64,000 bases of DNA from CAMLJR01 sp964500675 (GTDB lineage: Bacteria > Pseudomonadota > Gammaproteobacteria > Pseudomonadales > CAMLJR01): the NCBI GenBank assembly GCA_964500675.1, contig CAZCNY010000001.1:744001-808000 (forward strand), written 5' to 3'. Below, piece by piece: positions 36,281-44,917 of this stretch. Position 1 is the stretch's first letter. Each line of letters opens with the position of its first letter. The notes under the pieces were generated by a model that saw only the letters and a program-made list of their open reading frames with translations, ran no database searches and had not been told where the DNA came from. Both the position numbers and the translations under genes were made by a program.

Positions 36281-39200
36281 TTACGATACGCCGTGTCGCT
36301 TTCTATACGCGATGTAATAGAGCAACGGAATCAAAACGAGCGTCAGCAGCGTCGACACCAAAATACCGAAGATCAGCGAAATCGCGAGGCCGTTGAAAAT
36401 CGGATCATCGAGTATGAAGAATGCGCCGAGCATCGCCGCGAGCGCGGTGAGCGCAATCGGCTGCGCGCGCGTGATCGCCGATTCGACCACGGCCTGCTTG
36501 AACGGCACGCCGGCGGCAACCTGCAAATTGATGAAATCGACGAGCAGAATCGAGTTGCGCACGATGATGCCCGCGAGCGCGATCATGCCGATCATCGACG
36601 TCGCGGTGAATTGCGCGTGCAGCAACGCGTGACCCGGCATCACGCCGATAATCGTGAGCAGAATCGGCGCCATGATGATGAGCGGCATACGGTACGAACC
36701 GAAATGCGCAACGACGAGCAGATAAATCAGCACGAGTCCCACCGCATACGCGGCGCCCATGTCGCGAAATGTTTCATACGTGATCTGCCATTCGCCGTCC
36801 CATTTAATGGCGAATTCGCGATACGGATCGCTGGGCTGATGAATAAAATATTCGCCGAGCGCGCCGCCGCCCGGCACCGCGATTTTTTTCAGCGCGCTGC
36901 GCATCGAAAACAAACCGTACAGCGGGCTATCGACTTTGCCGGCCATATCGCCCGTGACATAGACGACAGGCAATAAATCCTTGTGGAACAGCGGCTGTTC
37001 GACTTGCGCGTGTTCGATCGTGACGAGTTCGCGAATCGGCACGAGCGCGCCGCTGTTGCCGCGCACATTCAATTTCAGCAGCGTGTCGAGATTGCCGCGC
37101 TCCGAATTCGGAATTTTGATGCGCGCGCTTGCGGGATATTTGCTTTGATCGTGCAGCCACGTCGCATCGTCGCCGGCAAAACCCGCATACAGCGTATTCA
37201 CGATCGACGCTTGCGCGATACCGAGCATCGCCGCTTTGCGCCGATCGATTTGCAAAATATCGCGCGGCGCGGCGGCCGCTGTCGTGTCATCGACGTCGAC
37301 CACGCCGGCGGTTTGCTCGAACACTTTGCGCACCGCCTTTGCAACCTTGATACGCCCCGCATCGTCGGGGCCGTAGACTTCGGCGACGATGGGCGCGAGC
37401 ACGGGCGGACCCGGCGGCACTTCGACCACTTTGATATCGGCGCCGTATTTACGCGCGATAGCATCGAGCTGCGGACGCAAACGCGTCGCGATCGCGTGAC
37501 TCTGTTCGGAACGGTGATGCTTATCGACGAGATTGACTTGCAGATCGCCGCTGTTGCCGCCGCTGCGCAAATAATATTGGCGCACGAGGCCGTTGAAATT
37601 GATCGGCGCCGCGACGCCCGCGTACGCCTGATAATCGGTGACTTCGGGCACCGTCGACAAATACGCGCCGAGTTCGCGCAACACCGCCGCGGTGCGTTCG
37701 AGCGGCGTGCCTTCCGGCATATCGACGATCACCTGGAATTCGGATTTATTGTCGAACGGCAACATTTTCAGCACCACCAAGCCGACGACAGGCAATGCAA
37801 TCGACAACGCGATCAGCAGCGCGACGACGATACCGAGTTTTTTGCGATTGCGACCACCCCGCTGCGTATCGAGGAAGGGTGCGAACACTTTCTGAAACAG
37901 CGGTCGCAATTTTCCCGCGAGTCCGGCGCTGTGCGGTCCGCCTTTGTGCAGCCACAGATGCGCGAGATACGGTGTGACGATGAACGCGACCGCGAGCGAA
38001 ATCAGCATGCCCATCGACGCGTTGATCGGAATCGGACTCATGTACGGCCCCATCAACCCCGTCACGAACGCCATCGGCAGCAGCGCCGCGATCACGGTCA
38101 AGGTCGCGAGAATGGTCGGACCACCGACTTCGTCGACCGCGTGCGGCACGATCTCGCGCAGAGTTTTTTCTGGATACAACAAATGATGGCGATGAATATT
38201 TTCGACGACGACGATGGCATCGTCGACAAGAATGCCGATCGAAAAAATTAGCGCGAACAGCGACACGCGATTGAGCGTGAAGCCCCACGCCCACGATGCG
38301 AACAACGTCGCCATCAACGTCAGCACCACCGCGATGCCGACGATCGCCGCTTCGCGGCGGCCCAGCGTGAAAAATACCAGCGCCACCACCGAAGCGGTCG
38401 CGAACAATAATTTCTCGATCAACTTCTGCGCTTTGTCGTTGGCCGTAGTGCCGTAATCGCGCGACACGCTGACTTCGACAGCGGCCGGAATCACGGTGTT
38501 TTTCAACGCAGCGACGCGCGCGAGCACGGCGTTGGCGACATCGACGGCATTTTGTCCGGGTTTTTTTGTGACGCTGATCGTGACGGCGGGAAATTCACCG
38601 CCATCCTTGTCTTTACCGTTATGCGACGCTATGCCGTGCCACACATAGCGCTGCGGCGGCAGCGGACCCGCGCTCACGTCGGCGACATCGCTCAGAAAAA
38701 TCGGTCTGCCGTTGCGCACGCCGACCACGAGCTCAGCGACAGCCTTGGCGTCGCCGCCTTTCTCGCCGCCAAGAAACGCACCGGCTTCGATCGCAACGCT
38801 GCGATTGCCGCTCACGAGTTCGCCGAGCGGCGCGCCCGCGTTGGCGCTGCGCAGCGTGCGCTGCAAATCGTCGACCGTGACGCCGGCGGCGTTCATGCGC
38901 GCGGCATCGATGTCGATATTCACGGCATGGCGCGGCCCGCCGATCGTCGCCACCTCGCGCGTGCCGGGCACGCGCTTGAGATCGCCTTCGATCGATTGCG
39001 CAACGCGTTCGAGCGCATCGCTTGAAAAATCCGCGCGCCTCGAAAAAAGCGTTAGAGTGACGATCGGCACATCGTCGATGCCTTTGGGTTTAACAATCGG
39101 CTCGCCGACGCCGAGGCCCGGCGGCAGCCAATCGCGATTGGAATTCACCGCGTCGTACAAACGCACGAGCGCTTCGCTGCGCGGCACACCGACTTTGAAT

Positions 39201-39505
39201 TGCACGGTGATGACGGCGAGGCCGGGCCGCGACATCGACATCACATGTTCGGTATCGGCGATCTGCGACAGCACCTGCTCGGCCGGTATCGCCACCATCT
39301 GCTCGACATCTTTCGCCGACGCGCCCGGAAACGGAATCATCACATTCGCCATCGTCACGTTGATCTGCGGCTCTTCTTCGCGCGGCGTAACGACGATTGC
39401 GAACAAGCCGAGCAGCAACGCGACCAGCGCCAGCAACGGGGTGATTTGCGCGGTAAAAAAATACTGCGCGATGCGCCCGGAAATTCCCAATTTCTTCTCG
39501 CTCAT
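36281..39505 (-). CDS. RND efflux permease (AcrB-type)
   Basis: Inner-membrane proton-driven pump of a tripartite system. 1074 residues: N-terminal helix then PREEEPQINVTMANVMIPFPGA (the E-E-P pattern is common in this subgroup), the proton-relay aspartates in GILVDDAIVVVENIHR, twelve helices and two large periplasmic loops. The ATG at 39505 is preceded by a G/A-rich stretch and lies 10 bases after the adaptor stop. Specificity (metal, drug or a sulfur metabolite) cannot be told from the sequence; the operon points to sulfur stress. Confidence 0.93.
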   Translation of the reverse strand: MSEKKLGISGRIAQYFFTAQITPLLALVALLLGLFAIVVTPREEEPQINVTMANVMIPFPGASAKDVEQMVAIPAEQVLSQIADTEHVMSMSRPGLAVITVQFKVGVPRSEALVRLYDAVNSNRDWLPPGLGVGEPIVKPKGIDDVPIVTLTLFSRRADFSSDALERVAQSIEGDLKRVPGTREVATIGGPRHAVNIDIDAARMNAAGVTVDDLQRTLRSANAGAPLGELVSGNRSVAIEAGAFLGGEKGGDAKAVAELVVGVRNGRPIFLSDVADVSAGPLPPQRYVWHGIASHNGKDKDGGEFPAVTISVTKKPGQNAVDVANAVLARVAALKNTVIPAAVEVSVSRDYGTTANDKAQKLIEKLLFATASVVALVFFTLGRREAAIVGIAVVLTLMATLFASWAWGFTLNRVSLFALIFSIGILVDDAIVVVENIHRHHLLYPEKTLREIVPHAVDEVGGPTILATLTVIAALLPMAFVTGLMGPYMSPIPINASMGMLISLAVAFIVTPYLAHLWLHKGGPHSAGLAGKLRPLFQKVFAPFLDTQRGGRNRKKLGIVVALLIALSIALPVVGLVVLKMLPFDNKSEFQVIVDMPEGTPLERTAAVLRELGAYLSTVPEVTDYQAYAGVAAPINFNGLVRQYYLRSGGNSGDLQVNLVDKHHRSEQSHAIATRLRPQLDAIARKYGADIKVVEVPPGPPVLAPIVAEVYGPDDAGRIKVAKAVRKVFEQTAGVVDVDDTTAAAAPRDILQIDRRKAAMLGIAQASIVNTLYAGFAGDDATWLHDQSKYPASARIKIPNSERGNLDTLLKLNVRGNSGALVPIRELVTIEHAQVEQPLFHKDLLPVVYVTGDMAGKVDSPLYGLFSMRSALKKIAVPGGGALGEYFIHQPSDPYREFAIKWDGEWQITYETFRDMGAAYAVGLVLIYLLVVAHFGSYRMPLIIMAPILLTIIGVMPGHALLHAQFTATSMIGMIALAGIIVRNSILLVDFINLQVAAGVPFKQAVVESAITRAQPIALTALAAMLGAFFILDDPIFNGLAISLIFGILVSTLLTLVLIPLLYYIAYRKRHGVS

Positions 39506-39515
39506 CGGCGGCACC

Positions 39516-40523
39516 TCATTGCCGCGCCGCTGCGAGTGGATCGAGTGCGATGCGCTCGCCCGCATCGAGACCCGCGAGCACTTCGACATTCGCGCCCGCG
39601 ACATGCCCCAGCTGCACCTGCCGCAATTGCGGCTTGCCGTCTTTATCGACGACATAGACGGCGTCGAATTCGGCGCGATGCACTATCGCGCTGCGTGGAA
39701 TAATGAAAGCGCTCTGCGGAATCGCGACTGCACTTTCCGCGGCAGCGCGCGTCGGTAAGAACGCGCGCGCGAATTGTCCGGGCTCAATGCCGCGCACAGC
39801 GGGCGGCAACGCCAAACGCAATTGCGCGGTATGCGCAAGCGCATCGCGAGTCGGCAGAATTTCAAGCGCGCTCGCCGTGAATTTTTTCGACGCGGCGGGA
39901 ATTTCGAGCACCGCTGCCGCATCGCTGCGCAAGGTATCCGCAACGGTTTCGGGCACGCTCACGACCACGCGCAAATGGCTGGGATCGTACAGCGTGAACA
40001 ATAATTTTCCCGGCATCGCCATATCGCCGAGTTCGATCGGCGCGGACGCGATCACACCCGCGTACGGCGCGACGATGGTGTGCAATTGCGTTTGCGTCTC
40101 GGCGCTATTGGCCTGCGCACGCAGCGCTTTATATTGCGCTTCGGCGCGGTCCATCGCGGCCTGACTGATGTATTGCTTTTCAAACAACTGACGTTGGCGC
40201 TCGTATTCGTTGCGCCCCGCTTCGAGTTGCGCGCGGCTCGCGGCCATTTGCTCGGCGGCGATGCGCTCGTCGATGCGCGCCAGCTCCTGCCCTGCTTTCA
40301 CGGTGTCGCCCGCTTTGACACGCAGCGCGGTGATGCGGCCCGGCGTCTGCGCGGCGAGCTGCGATGCGCGCACCGCTTCGACCACGCCCTCGGCGATATA
40401 CTGCGCGGGCACATTGCTGCGCTGCACGGTCAGCGTCGCCAATTCAGCGCGCGCGGTCGATATCCCGCCACACGCCAGCCCCGAAGCCAAAGCCAAACCG
40501 AGCCATCGTCCTCGATTTCGCAT
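39516..40523 (-). CDS. RND periplasmic adaptor (membrane fusion protein)
   Basis: Links the RND pump to the TolC-like channel. 335 residues: signal peptide (to about STARA), biotinyl-lipoyl half-motifs (VVEAVRASQLAAQTPGRI and TIVAPYAGVIAS), a helical hairpin between (about 80-135), then beta-barrel and membrane-proximal domains. The ATG at 40523 has GAGGAG upstream. First gene of the operon, 45 bases from the predicted promoter. Confidence 0.92.
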   Translation of the reverse strand: MRNRGRWLGLALASGLACGGISTARAELATLTVQRSNVPAQYIAEGVVEAVRASQLAAQTPGRITALRVKAGDTVKAGQELARIDERIAAEQMAASRAQLEAGRNEYERQRQLFEKQYISQAAMDRAEAQYKALRAQANSAETQTQLHTIVAPYAGVIASAPIELGDMAMPGKLLFTLYDPSHLRVVVSVPETVADTLRSDAAAVLEIPAASKKFTASALEILPTRDALAHTAQLRLALPPAVRGIEPGQFARAFLPTRAAAESAVAIPQSAFIIPRSAIVHRAEFDAVYVVDKDGKPQLRQVQLGHVAGANVEVLAGLDAGERIALDPLAAARQ

Positions 40524-40566
40524 CTCTCTAATCTCCTCGCCGTTCCATATCGCCACCCTGCCCGCG

Positions 40567-40595
40567 AATATATAACTACATAGCTATATAGTCAA
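40567..40595 (-). promoter_or_regulatory. Promoter of the sulfide/RND/cyd operon
   Basis: On the minus strand: -35 TTGACT (40595-40590), 17-base spacer, -10 TATATT (40572-40567). Near-consensus sigma-70 promoter. The spacer is almost filled by the palindrome at 40575-40592. Confidence 0.82.
40575..40592. promoter_or_regulatory. Operator palindrome for the ArsR-type regulator
   Basis: ACTACATAGCTATATAGT, with 8 of 9 base pairs symmetric. It lies between -35 and -10 of the operon promoter. The half ATATAGT recurs at 40595-40601, giving a possible second half-site. AT-rich palindromes of this type are typical for ArsR/BigR repressors; binding is inferred. Confidence 0.7.
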
Positions 40596-40607
40596 TATAG
40601 TATTTTG

Positions 40608-40616
40608 TGGTAAACT
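40608..40616 (+). promoter_or_regulatory. Extended -10 promoter of the arsR-type gene
   Basis: TGGTAAACT, an extended -10 element about 50 bases before the regulator's ATG. It is 16 bases from the operator palindrome, so autoregulation is plausible. Confidence 0.45.
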
Positions 40617-40663
40617 GTACCAATCTACGATACTCCGTCGCTTTAAAGGTAACTTTGATCTAG

Positions 40664-41029
40664 ATGAAAACCCTCGACGATCGCGCCATGCAGCACGTCG
40701 CGGACTATTTCCGCGCGCTGGCGGAGCCTTTGCGCCTGAAAATCCTCAACGAGCTGCGCGAGCGCGAACACAATGTCGGCGAACTCACCGAGCTGTGCGA
40801 ATGCAGCCAGGCCAATGTTTCGAAACATTTATCGCTGCTCGCGCGAAGCGGTATCGTTGAACGCGAAAATCGCGGCACCAGCGTTTACTATCGCATCGTC
40901 GATACGAAAATTTATGACATGTGCGATTTGGTGTGCGGCCAGCTCGCCGAACATTTCGCGGATCAGGCGGCGCTGCATGCGAGGGTTGGCGGAAAGCCGG
41001 CGCGCAAGACTGGCGTCAGGAAAAAATGA
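40664..41029 (+). CDS. ArsR/SmtB-family repressor, BigR/SqrR-like
   Basis: 121-residue winged-helix regulator, divergent from the sulfur operon. Seen: RALAEPLRLKILNEL, the recognition region CSQANVSKHLSLLARSGIV, and the wing ENRGTSVYYRI. Four cysteines: C45 and C47 (ELCECSQ, the ArsR-type metal/thiol motif) and C87 and C91 (MCDLVCG). BigR and SqrR sense persulfide through two cysteines that form a polysulfide bridge; the sulfur operon makes that likely. A thiophilic metal sensor is the alternative. Confidence 0.87.
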   Translation: MKTLDDRAMQHVADYFRALAEPLRLKILNELREREHNVGELTELCECSQANVSKHLSLLARSGIVERENRGTSVYYRIVDTKIYDMCDLVCGQLAEHFADQAALHARVGGKPARKTGVRKK

Positions 41030-41294
41030 GGTTGAATAAGGGCATTTTTATTAGTAGTCAATCAGTCTAAAAGCATCGCTCAATCGCTCTTGACCAAACC
41101 ATCCGCTTCTTGCATTTTGTCGCCAGAAAAGAGGCCTTGTGAAGGCTGCGAAAATTGGATTTTCAGTACCAGGTTTTTTCTCGCAATCTCCCTTCGACTC
41201 ACCGAATTTTTAATTATTTTTCCAGCTCCGCTTGCACGCGGTGTTTTCGCTGCGGCCGTGCATACGGCGAAATCGAAACAACAGGAGAAATTGT

Positions 41295-42017
41295 ATGATC
41301 AAGCGCTTTTTGCCGTTATTGATATTGTTGTGCATCGCGCCGTTCTCGATGACAGGCAACGCCGGCACCCTCGTCGCGTGGACAATCATGAACGCGAATT
41401 TTGCCGACGGCAGTTTGACCGGCTCGTTCACGCTCGACTATGAATCGCCGACGCTGCCGCTCGTTACGGCGGTGAATATTTCCTCCACCGGCACGACTCT
41501 GGGCTCCTATTTTTATTCGACGAATGCGTATTCATTCAATTCGAGCGACTACTACGCGCTGGTGCCGCTTGCGCATAACGTGGACTGCTCGGGAGCACTG
41601 CCGTCGGAGGCGTGCCCTTACGTTCAGTTGTACGGAGCCAACGTGAATTCGCTGCAAACGGGCACGCTCACGGCAACCATTTTAAACCTTGTGTTTCCGA
41701 CCAATCTGCCGATGACGGGCGGCATCGTGCCGCTGCTGATGAGCCACGACAATCCCATCGCGGGCGGCGTGCCACCGGCGTCGAGCTGCGTGGCGTCGAT
41801 TCAATGCACGAGCGAACAGGCGTTCGTCGGCCAGGCGGAAACGATTCCACCCACGGGCACACCGAGCGAGTATCGCGGCCTGCTCGATCCGATCGAGGGT
41901 CCTTATCTGGTGGGTACTGTCGAATCGGTGCCGCTACCGGCAAGCTGGATGTTGTTCACTTCGAGTTCGATATTCACGCTGCTCGCGCAGAGGCGTCGAA
42001 GCCGACAATCTTCGTAA
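41295..42017 (+). CDS. Secreted VPLPA-CTERM protein
   Basis: 240 residues. Signal peptide (to about GNAGT), a beta-rich Ser/Thr/Asn-rich body with four cysteines (two near DCSGALPSEACPY, two near SSCVASIQC), and the C-terminal sorting tail VPLPASW, a hydrophobic stretch, then QRRRSRQSS. AGGAG lies before the ATG at 41295. Such tails are processed by exosortases. The body is not recognised. Its 3' end overlaps the remnant of a DsrE-like gene on the other strand. Confidence 0.75.
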   Translation: MIKRFLPLLILLCIAPFSMTGNAGTLVAWTIMNANFADGSLTGSFTLDYESPTLPLVTAVNISSTGTTLGSYFYSTNAYSFNSSDYYALVPLAHNVDCSGALPSEACPYVQLYGANVNSLQTGTLTATILNLVFPTNLPMTGGIVPLLMSHDNPIAGGVPPASSCVASIQCTSEQAFVGQAETIPPTGTPSEYRGLLDPIEGPYLVGTVESVPLPASWMLFTSSSIFTLLAQRRRSRQSS

Positions 42018-42168
42018 TTTTTCCCGAATTGATAGTTTGAATCTCAACACCCGCTCCCATCAAAAAAACTTTGACCGCATGACCCTTTTTAAGCGCGGCA
42101 TTGGCAAAGCGCACAGCATTCCAGGCTTTTTCCGGATCGTTTGTTTCAAGGATGATGCCGATTTTTAT
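41974..42168 (-). pseudogene. DsrE-family gene remnant (start codon lost, 3' half missing)
   Basis: Reading the minus strand from 42168 gives IKIGIILETNDPEKAWNAVR and continues with FANAALKKGHAVKVFLMGAG then VEIQTIN. This is the N-terminal half of DsrE-family sulfur-transfer proteins, which normally begin with MKI at this point. The start reads ATA where ATG is expected, with GAGAT seven bases upstream. After about 48 residues the similarity ends and a stop follows at 41974. About half the domain, including the usual C-terminal cysteine region, is absent. Probably decayed; once linked to the sulfur operon next door. Confidence 0.72.
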
Positions 42169-42222
42169 AAAGCAATCTCAAATAAAATCGTTGCATGCGG
42201 ATAGCGACAGTTGGCACGCGCG

Positions 42223-42837
42223 CTACGCACGTCGCCACACCACACACCGATTATTCGCCGGCATCGCGTGATCGGCTTGCAGCGTCAATCCGATTTTGCG
42301 CGCCAGCGCATCGACTTTTTCAAAATCGCGGATACCGCTGCGCGGGTCGCGGTCTTTCAGCCATTGATCGAAACGCGCGTTGCTTTCGCTCGTGAATTGG
42401 CCGTGGTAATTGTACGGGCCGTAAAAGCAGACGATGCCGGGTGCGCGCAGATGATGTGCGATGCCCTCGAACAGTTTTTCAACTTCCGGCCAGGCGATGA
42501 TGTGGATGACATTGGCGGAAAAAATCGCGGGGGTGCTCGCAATCGGCCACGGCGCATTGACATCGAGCGTGAGCGGCGCGAGCACGTTGGGCAACCGCGC
42601 CCATTCGCGCCACGCGTTGATGCCCGCGTGATTTTCGCTGCGATCGCTGCACTGCCAGCGCAAATGCGGCATCGCACTGCCGAAAAATACCGCGTGCTGG
42701 CCGCTGCCGCTGCCAATTTCGAGCACCTCATCGACCTCGGCGAATAGCGGCTCGATGATGTCGAGAATCGGCTGCTGGTTATTGGCGCAGGCCTGGGAAA
42801 AGGGACGTTCGTCCAATTGCGGCGTATCCGTTGGCAA
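42223..42837 (-). CDS. DUF938 SAM-dependent methyltransferase
   Basis: 204 residues, cytoplasmic. Seen: FSQACANNQQPILDII, SAM-binding motif VLEIGSGSGQHAVFFG, FSANVIHIIAWPEVEKLFEG and CFYGPYNYHGQFTSESNARFDQWLK, all typical of DUF938 proteins. The natural substrate of the family is not known to me. Confidence 0.9.
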   Translation of the reverse strand: MPTDTPQLDERPFSQACANNQQPILDIIEPLFAEVDEVLEIGSGSGQHAVFFGSAMPHLRWQCSDRSENHAGINAWREWARLPNVLAPLTLDVNAPWPIASTPAIFSANVIHIIAWPEVEKLFEGIAHHLRAPGIVCFYGPYNYHGQFTSESNARFDQWLKDRDPRSGIRDFEKVDALARKIGLTLQADHAMPANNRCVVWRRA

Positions 42838-42952
42838 TGAAACCCAAATTTAGTCTAACGCGTACGAAAAACCAAACCTAGCCGGATTTGTTGCCGCGAC
42901 AAATAAGACGAAAAAAATTGCGCCGTCCTTGGCGCGAGTGGGGGGAGAGAAA

Positions 42953-44734
42953 TTATTTTTGCTCGGTATCGAAACTCAAATCGGGCAGCACCGGCGTGCC
43001 CTCGATTTTCACGGCATCGAGACTGCGCGGATCCAACCGCAACGCTTTGAGAATCGTCGGCGCCACCTGGGTGGTTTCGACGAAACTCGTCACCGTGCGC
43101 GGTTTGAATTGTGGATTCGATACCAGCATCATCACGTTGGTATCGTCCTGCGCAAAACCACCGTGCTCGGCGAGTTTCTTCGCGCTGCCGGTATAAATCA
43201 CGCCGACATTGGGTTGCACGATAATATCGGGCGTGCGCGGATCGCCAACGGGAGGCAATCCCGGCGCGTTGAACATCGTCTGCAACGACGCGCCGTAAAA
43301 GATTTGGCCGATGCCGGCCGCCGCGGCATTCTGTTGCAATATATCGACCGCGGCTTGCGTGTCACTGGAATTTTTCAGCCACAGTTGCGAGATGTCGTCC
43401 TGCGTTGGGCCGATGCCGTTCGGATTCGACGGCGACTCCGACTCCGGCAGATACGCTGCAATTAAATCCGCAGGCGTGGTGCCGTTGCTGCCGCTGTGTC
43501 CCGGAATCGGAAAGAAACGATGCGGATCCATCGCCGACTGACCGTGCTTCGCGGTGACGATAATCAATGTCGAATCGAACAGCCCTTTGCTTTTCAGCGC
43601 ATCGACCATCTGCCCTACGCTGGCGTCGGCGAATGCAATTTCATCCTGCATTGACGACGTCGGCGTGCCCACGGCATCGGTATAACCGCCATAGATAGTT
43701 TTATTTTCGATGAGCTTCTGACCGACACTCACCGCCTGAAAATTCATACCGAACAAAGCCGGCACGGGCGCGCGATGCATGCCATCGTGAGTTTTGCCGT
43801 CGATCTCGTTGACGATCGCGTTCACTTTCAATTGATCGTAACACTGAATATTGTCAAAACTGTCGGTCCACGAACCGGTTTGCGTCGTGTCGCGAATGCT
43901 CGCGCACGAAGCGCCCGTCGCCGTGGTCACGCCGGGCAGCGGAACTACCGCGGAATTGATTTCGGGTGAATAATAATCGTCGATATTGCTCGCATGATTA
44001 TCGCTCGGACCCGAAACCGCCGCGTACGCGGGATGTTTATCGGACCACGCGGTGTAACCGTGCGCCGCGTGGATCACGCCGTAAATCGTATTCGTGCGCA
44101 CGAAATTCCACGGGTAAACCGGCGCGCAATTTTTATAGGGATCGCGCGGCAGACGCGTCGGATCGATGGCTTTGATACCGCCATCGGTGGCCGCATACGG
44201 ACCGCCGCCGTTGAGTTGGCTTTGATCGATATCGATACCTTCTTCGTATTCGGTCGTGGTGCCATTCGGCACACCGACCGCACAAGCGCCACCGGCGACG
44301 CCGTTACCCGTCGTATTTTGCGGCGGAGCCAACACGCGATCGTACGCAACATCGTAGTAGGCGCCGACCGTGCGCGGCGTGCCGCCGGTGACGAGCGCCA
44401 TCAAACCCGGAAATGAATCCGAAGGCTTGGATGTGGAAGTGCGCAAATAATTAACGCCAGTAGCGCCGAGCGCCGCGAGATTCGGACAATAGCCACCCTT
44501 GATGCAATTGGCGTAATCGAGCGCATGCATGCCATCGATGCTGATCAACAGCACATGCTTGATGCCGTCGTGACCATCCCTATCCCACGCCATGGCAGGG
44601 GAAATTGCGAGCGCGGCCATGGACAGCGCCAATGCTTTCGATTTAAATACACGCGATGCAAATGCATTCGATGTAAATACATTCGATTTAAATACGCTCG
44701 ATTTAAATACTTTCGGTTTAAGTGAACTGAACAT
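42953..44734 (-). CDS. Secreted alkaline-phosphatase-superfamily phosphodiesterase
   Basis: Metal-dependent phosphohydrolase of the nucleotide pyrophosphatase/phosphodiesterase type, periplasmic or secreted. 593 residues: long signal region (1-49), then HVLLISIDGMHALD (metal Asp), PSDSFPGL (nucleophile Ser/Thr region), and C-terminal IIVTAKHGQSAMDP and AEHGGFAQDDTNV with the His/Asp metal ligands. AGGAGG precedes the ATG at 44734. The N-region of the signal is stretched by five-residue repeats (VFKSS, VFKSN, VFTSN and so on). Divergent from a TonB receptor, perhaps serving uptake of a phosphate ester. Confidence 0.87.
   Translation of the reverse strand: MFSSLKPKVFKSSVFKSNVFTSNAFASRVFKSKALALSMAALAISPAMAWDRDGHDGIKHVLLISIDGMHALDYANCIKGGYCPNLAALGATGVNYLRTSTSKPSDSFPGLMALVTGGTPRTVGAYYDVAYDRVLAPPQNTTGNGVAGGACAVGVPNGTTTEYEEGIDIDQSQLNGGGPYAATDGGIKAIDPTRLPRDPYKNCAPVYPWNFVRTNTIYGVIHAAHGYTAWSDKHPAYAAVSGPSDNHASNIDDYYSPEINSAVVPLPGVTTATGASCASIRDTTQTGSWTDSFDNIQCYDQLKVNAIVNEIDGKTHDGMHRAPVPALFGMNFQAVSVGQKLIENKTIYGGYTDAVGTPTSSMQDEIAFADASVGQMVDALKSKGLFDSTLIIVTAKHGQSAMDPHRFFPIPGHSGSNGTTPADLIAAYLPESESPSNPNGIGPTQDDISQLWLKNSSDTQAAVDILQQNAAAAGIGQIFYGASLQTMFNAPGLPPVGDPRTPDIIVQPNVGVIYTGSAKKLAEHGGFAQDDTNVMMLVSNPQFKPRTVTSFVETTQVAPTILKALRLDPRSLDAVKIEGTPVLPDLSFDTEQK
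44637..44716. repeat. 15-base in-frame repeats in the phosphatase signal region
   Basis: Five imperfect 15-base units built on AAATACNNTCGATTT encode repeated five-residue blocks of the VFKSN type. In-frame units can gain or lose copies by slippage without breaking the gene. Confidence 0.8.
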
Positions 44735-44917
44735 AATAAGCCTCCTTAAATGCATCGATGTGATTGCCTGGGAATTGATGAGTGAACCGTGCAAGTGCGA
44801 TGGGAGTATTGCGATGTTGCGTGACAGCGCCGTGAAGAATTTCTGATGCGGAGCTGACGCGATAACCCGTCTTTCGTTTTATGTCATAACAATAAAAATC
44901 ACATCGAGAAACTGCTG

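Noticed and set aside
36983..38251. Long plus-strand frame (422 codons) opposite the RND permease gene
   Set aside because: It mirrors the codon pattern of the RND gene, is rich in Arg/His/Asp, and has no recognisable domain; the minus-strand gene is certain.
38712..39758. Plus-strand frame of 348 codons across the RND permease and adaptor genes
   Set aside because: It crosses two certain genes on the other strand and has a Ser/Thr/Ala-rich shadow composition.
41090..41443. 117-codon plus-strand frame after the ArsR-type gene
   Set aside because: It overlaps the start of the VPLPA-CTERM gene in another frame and has no recognisable features.
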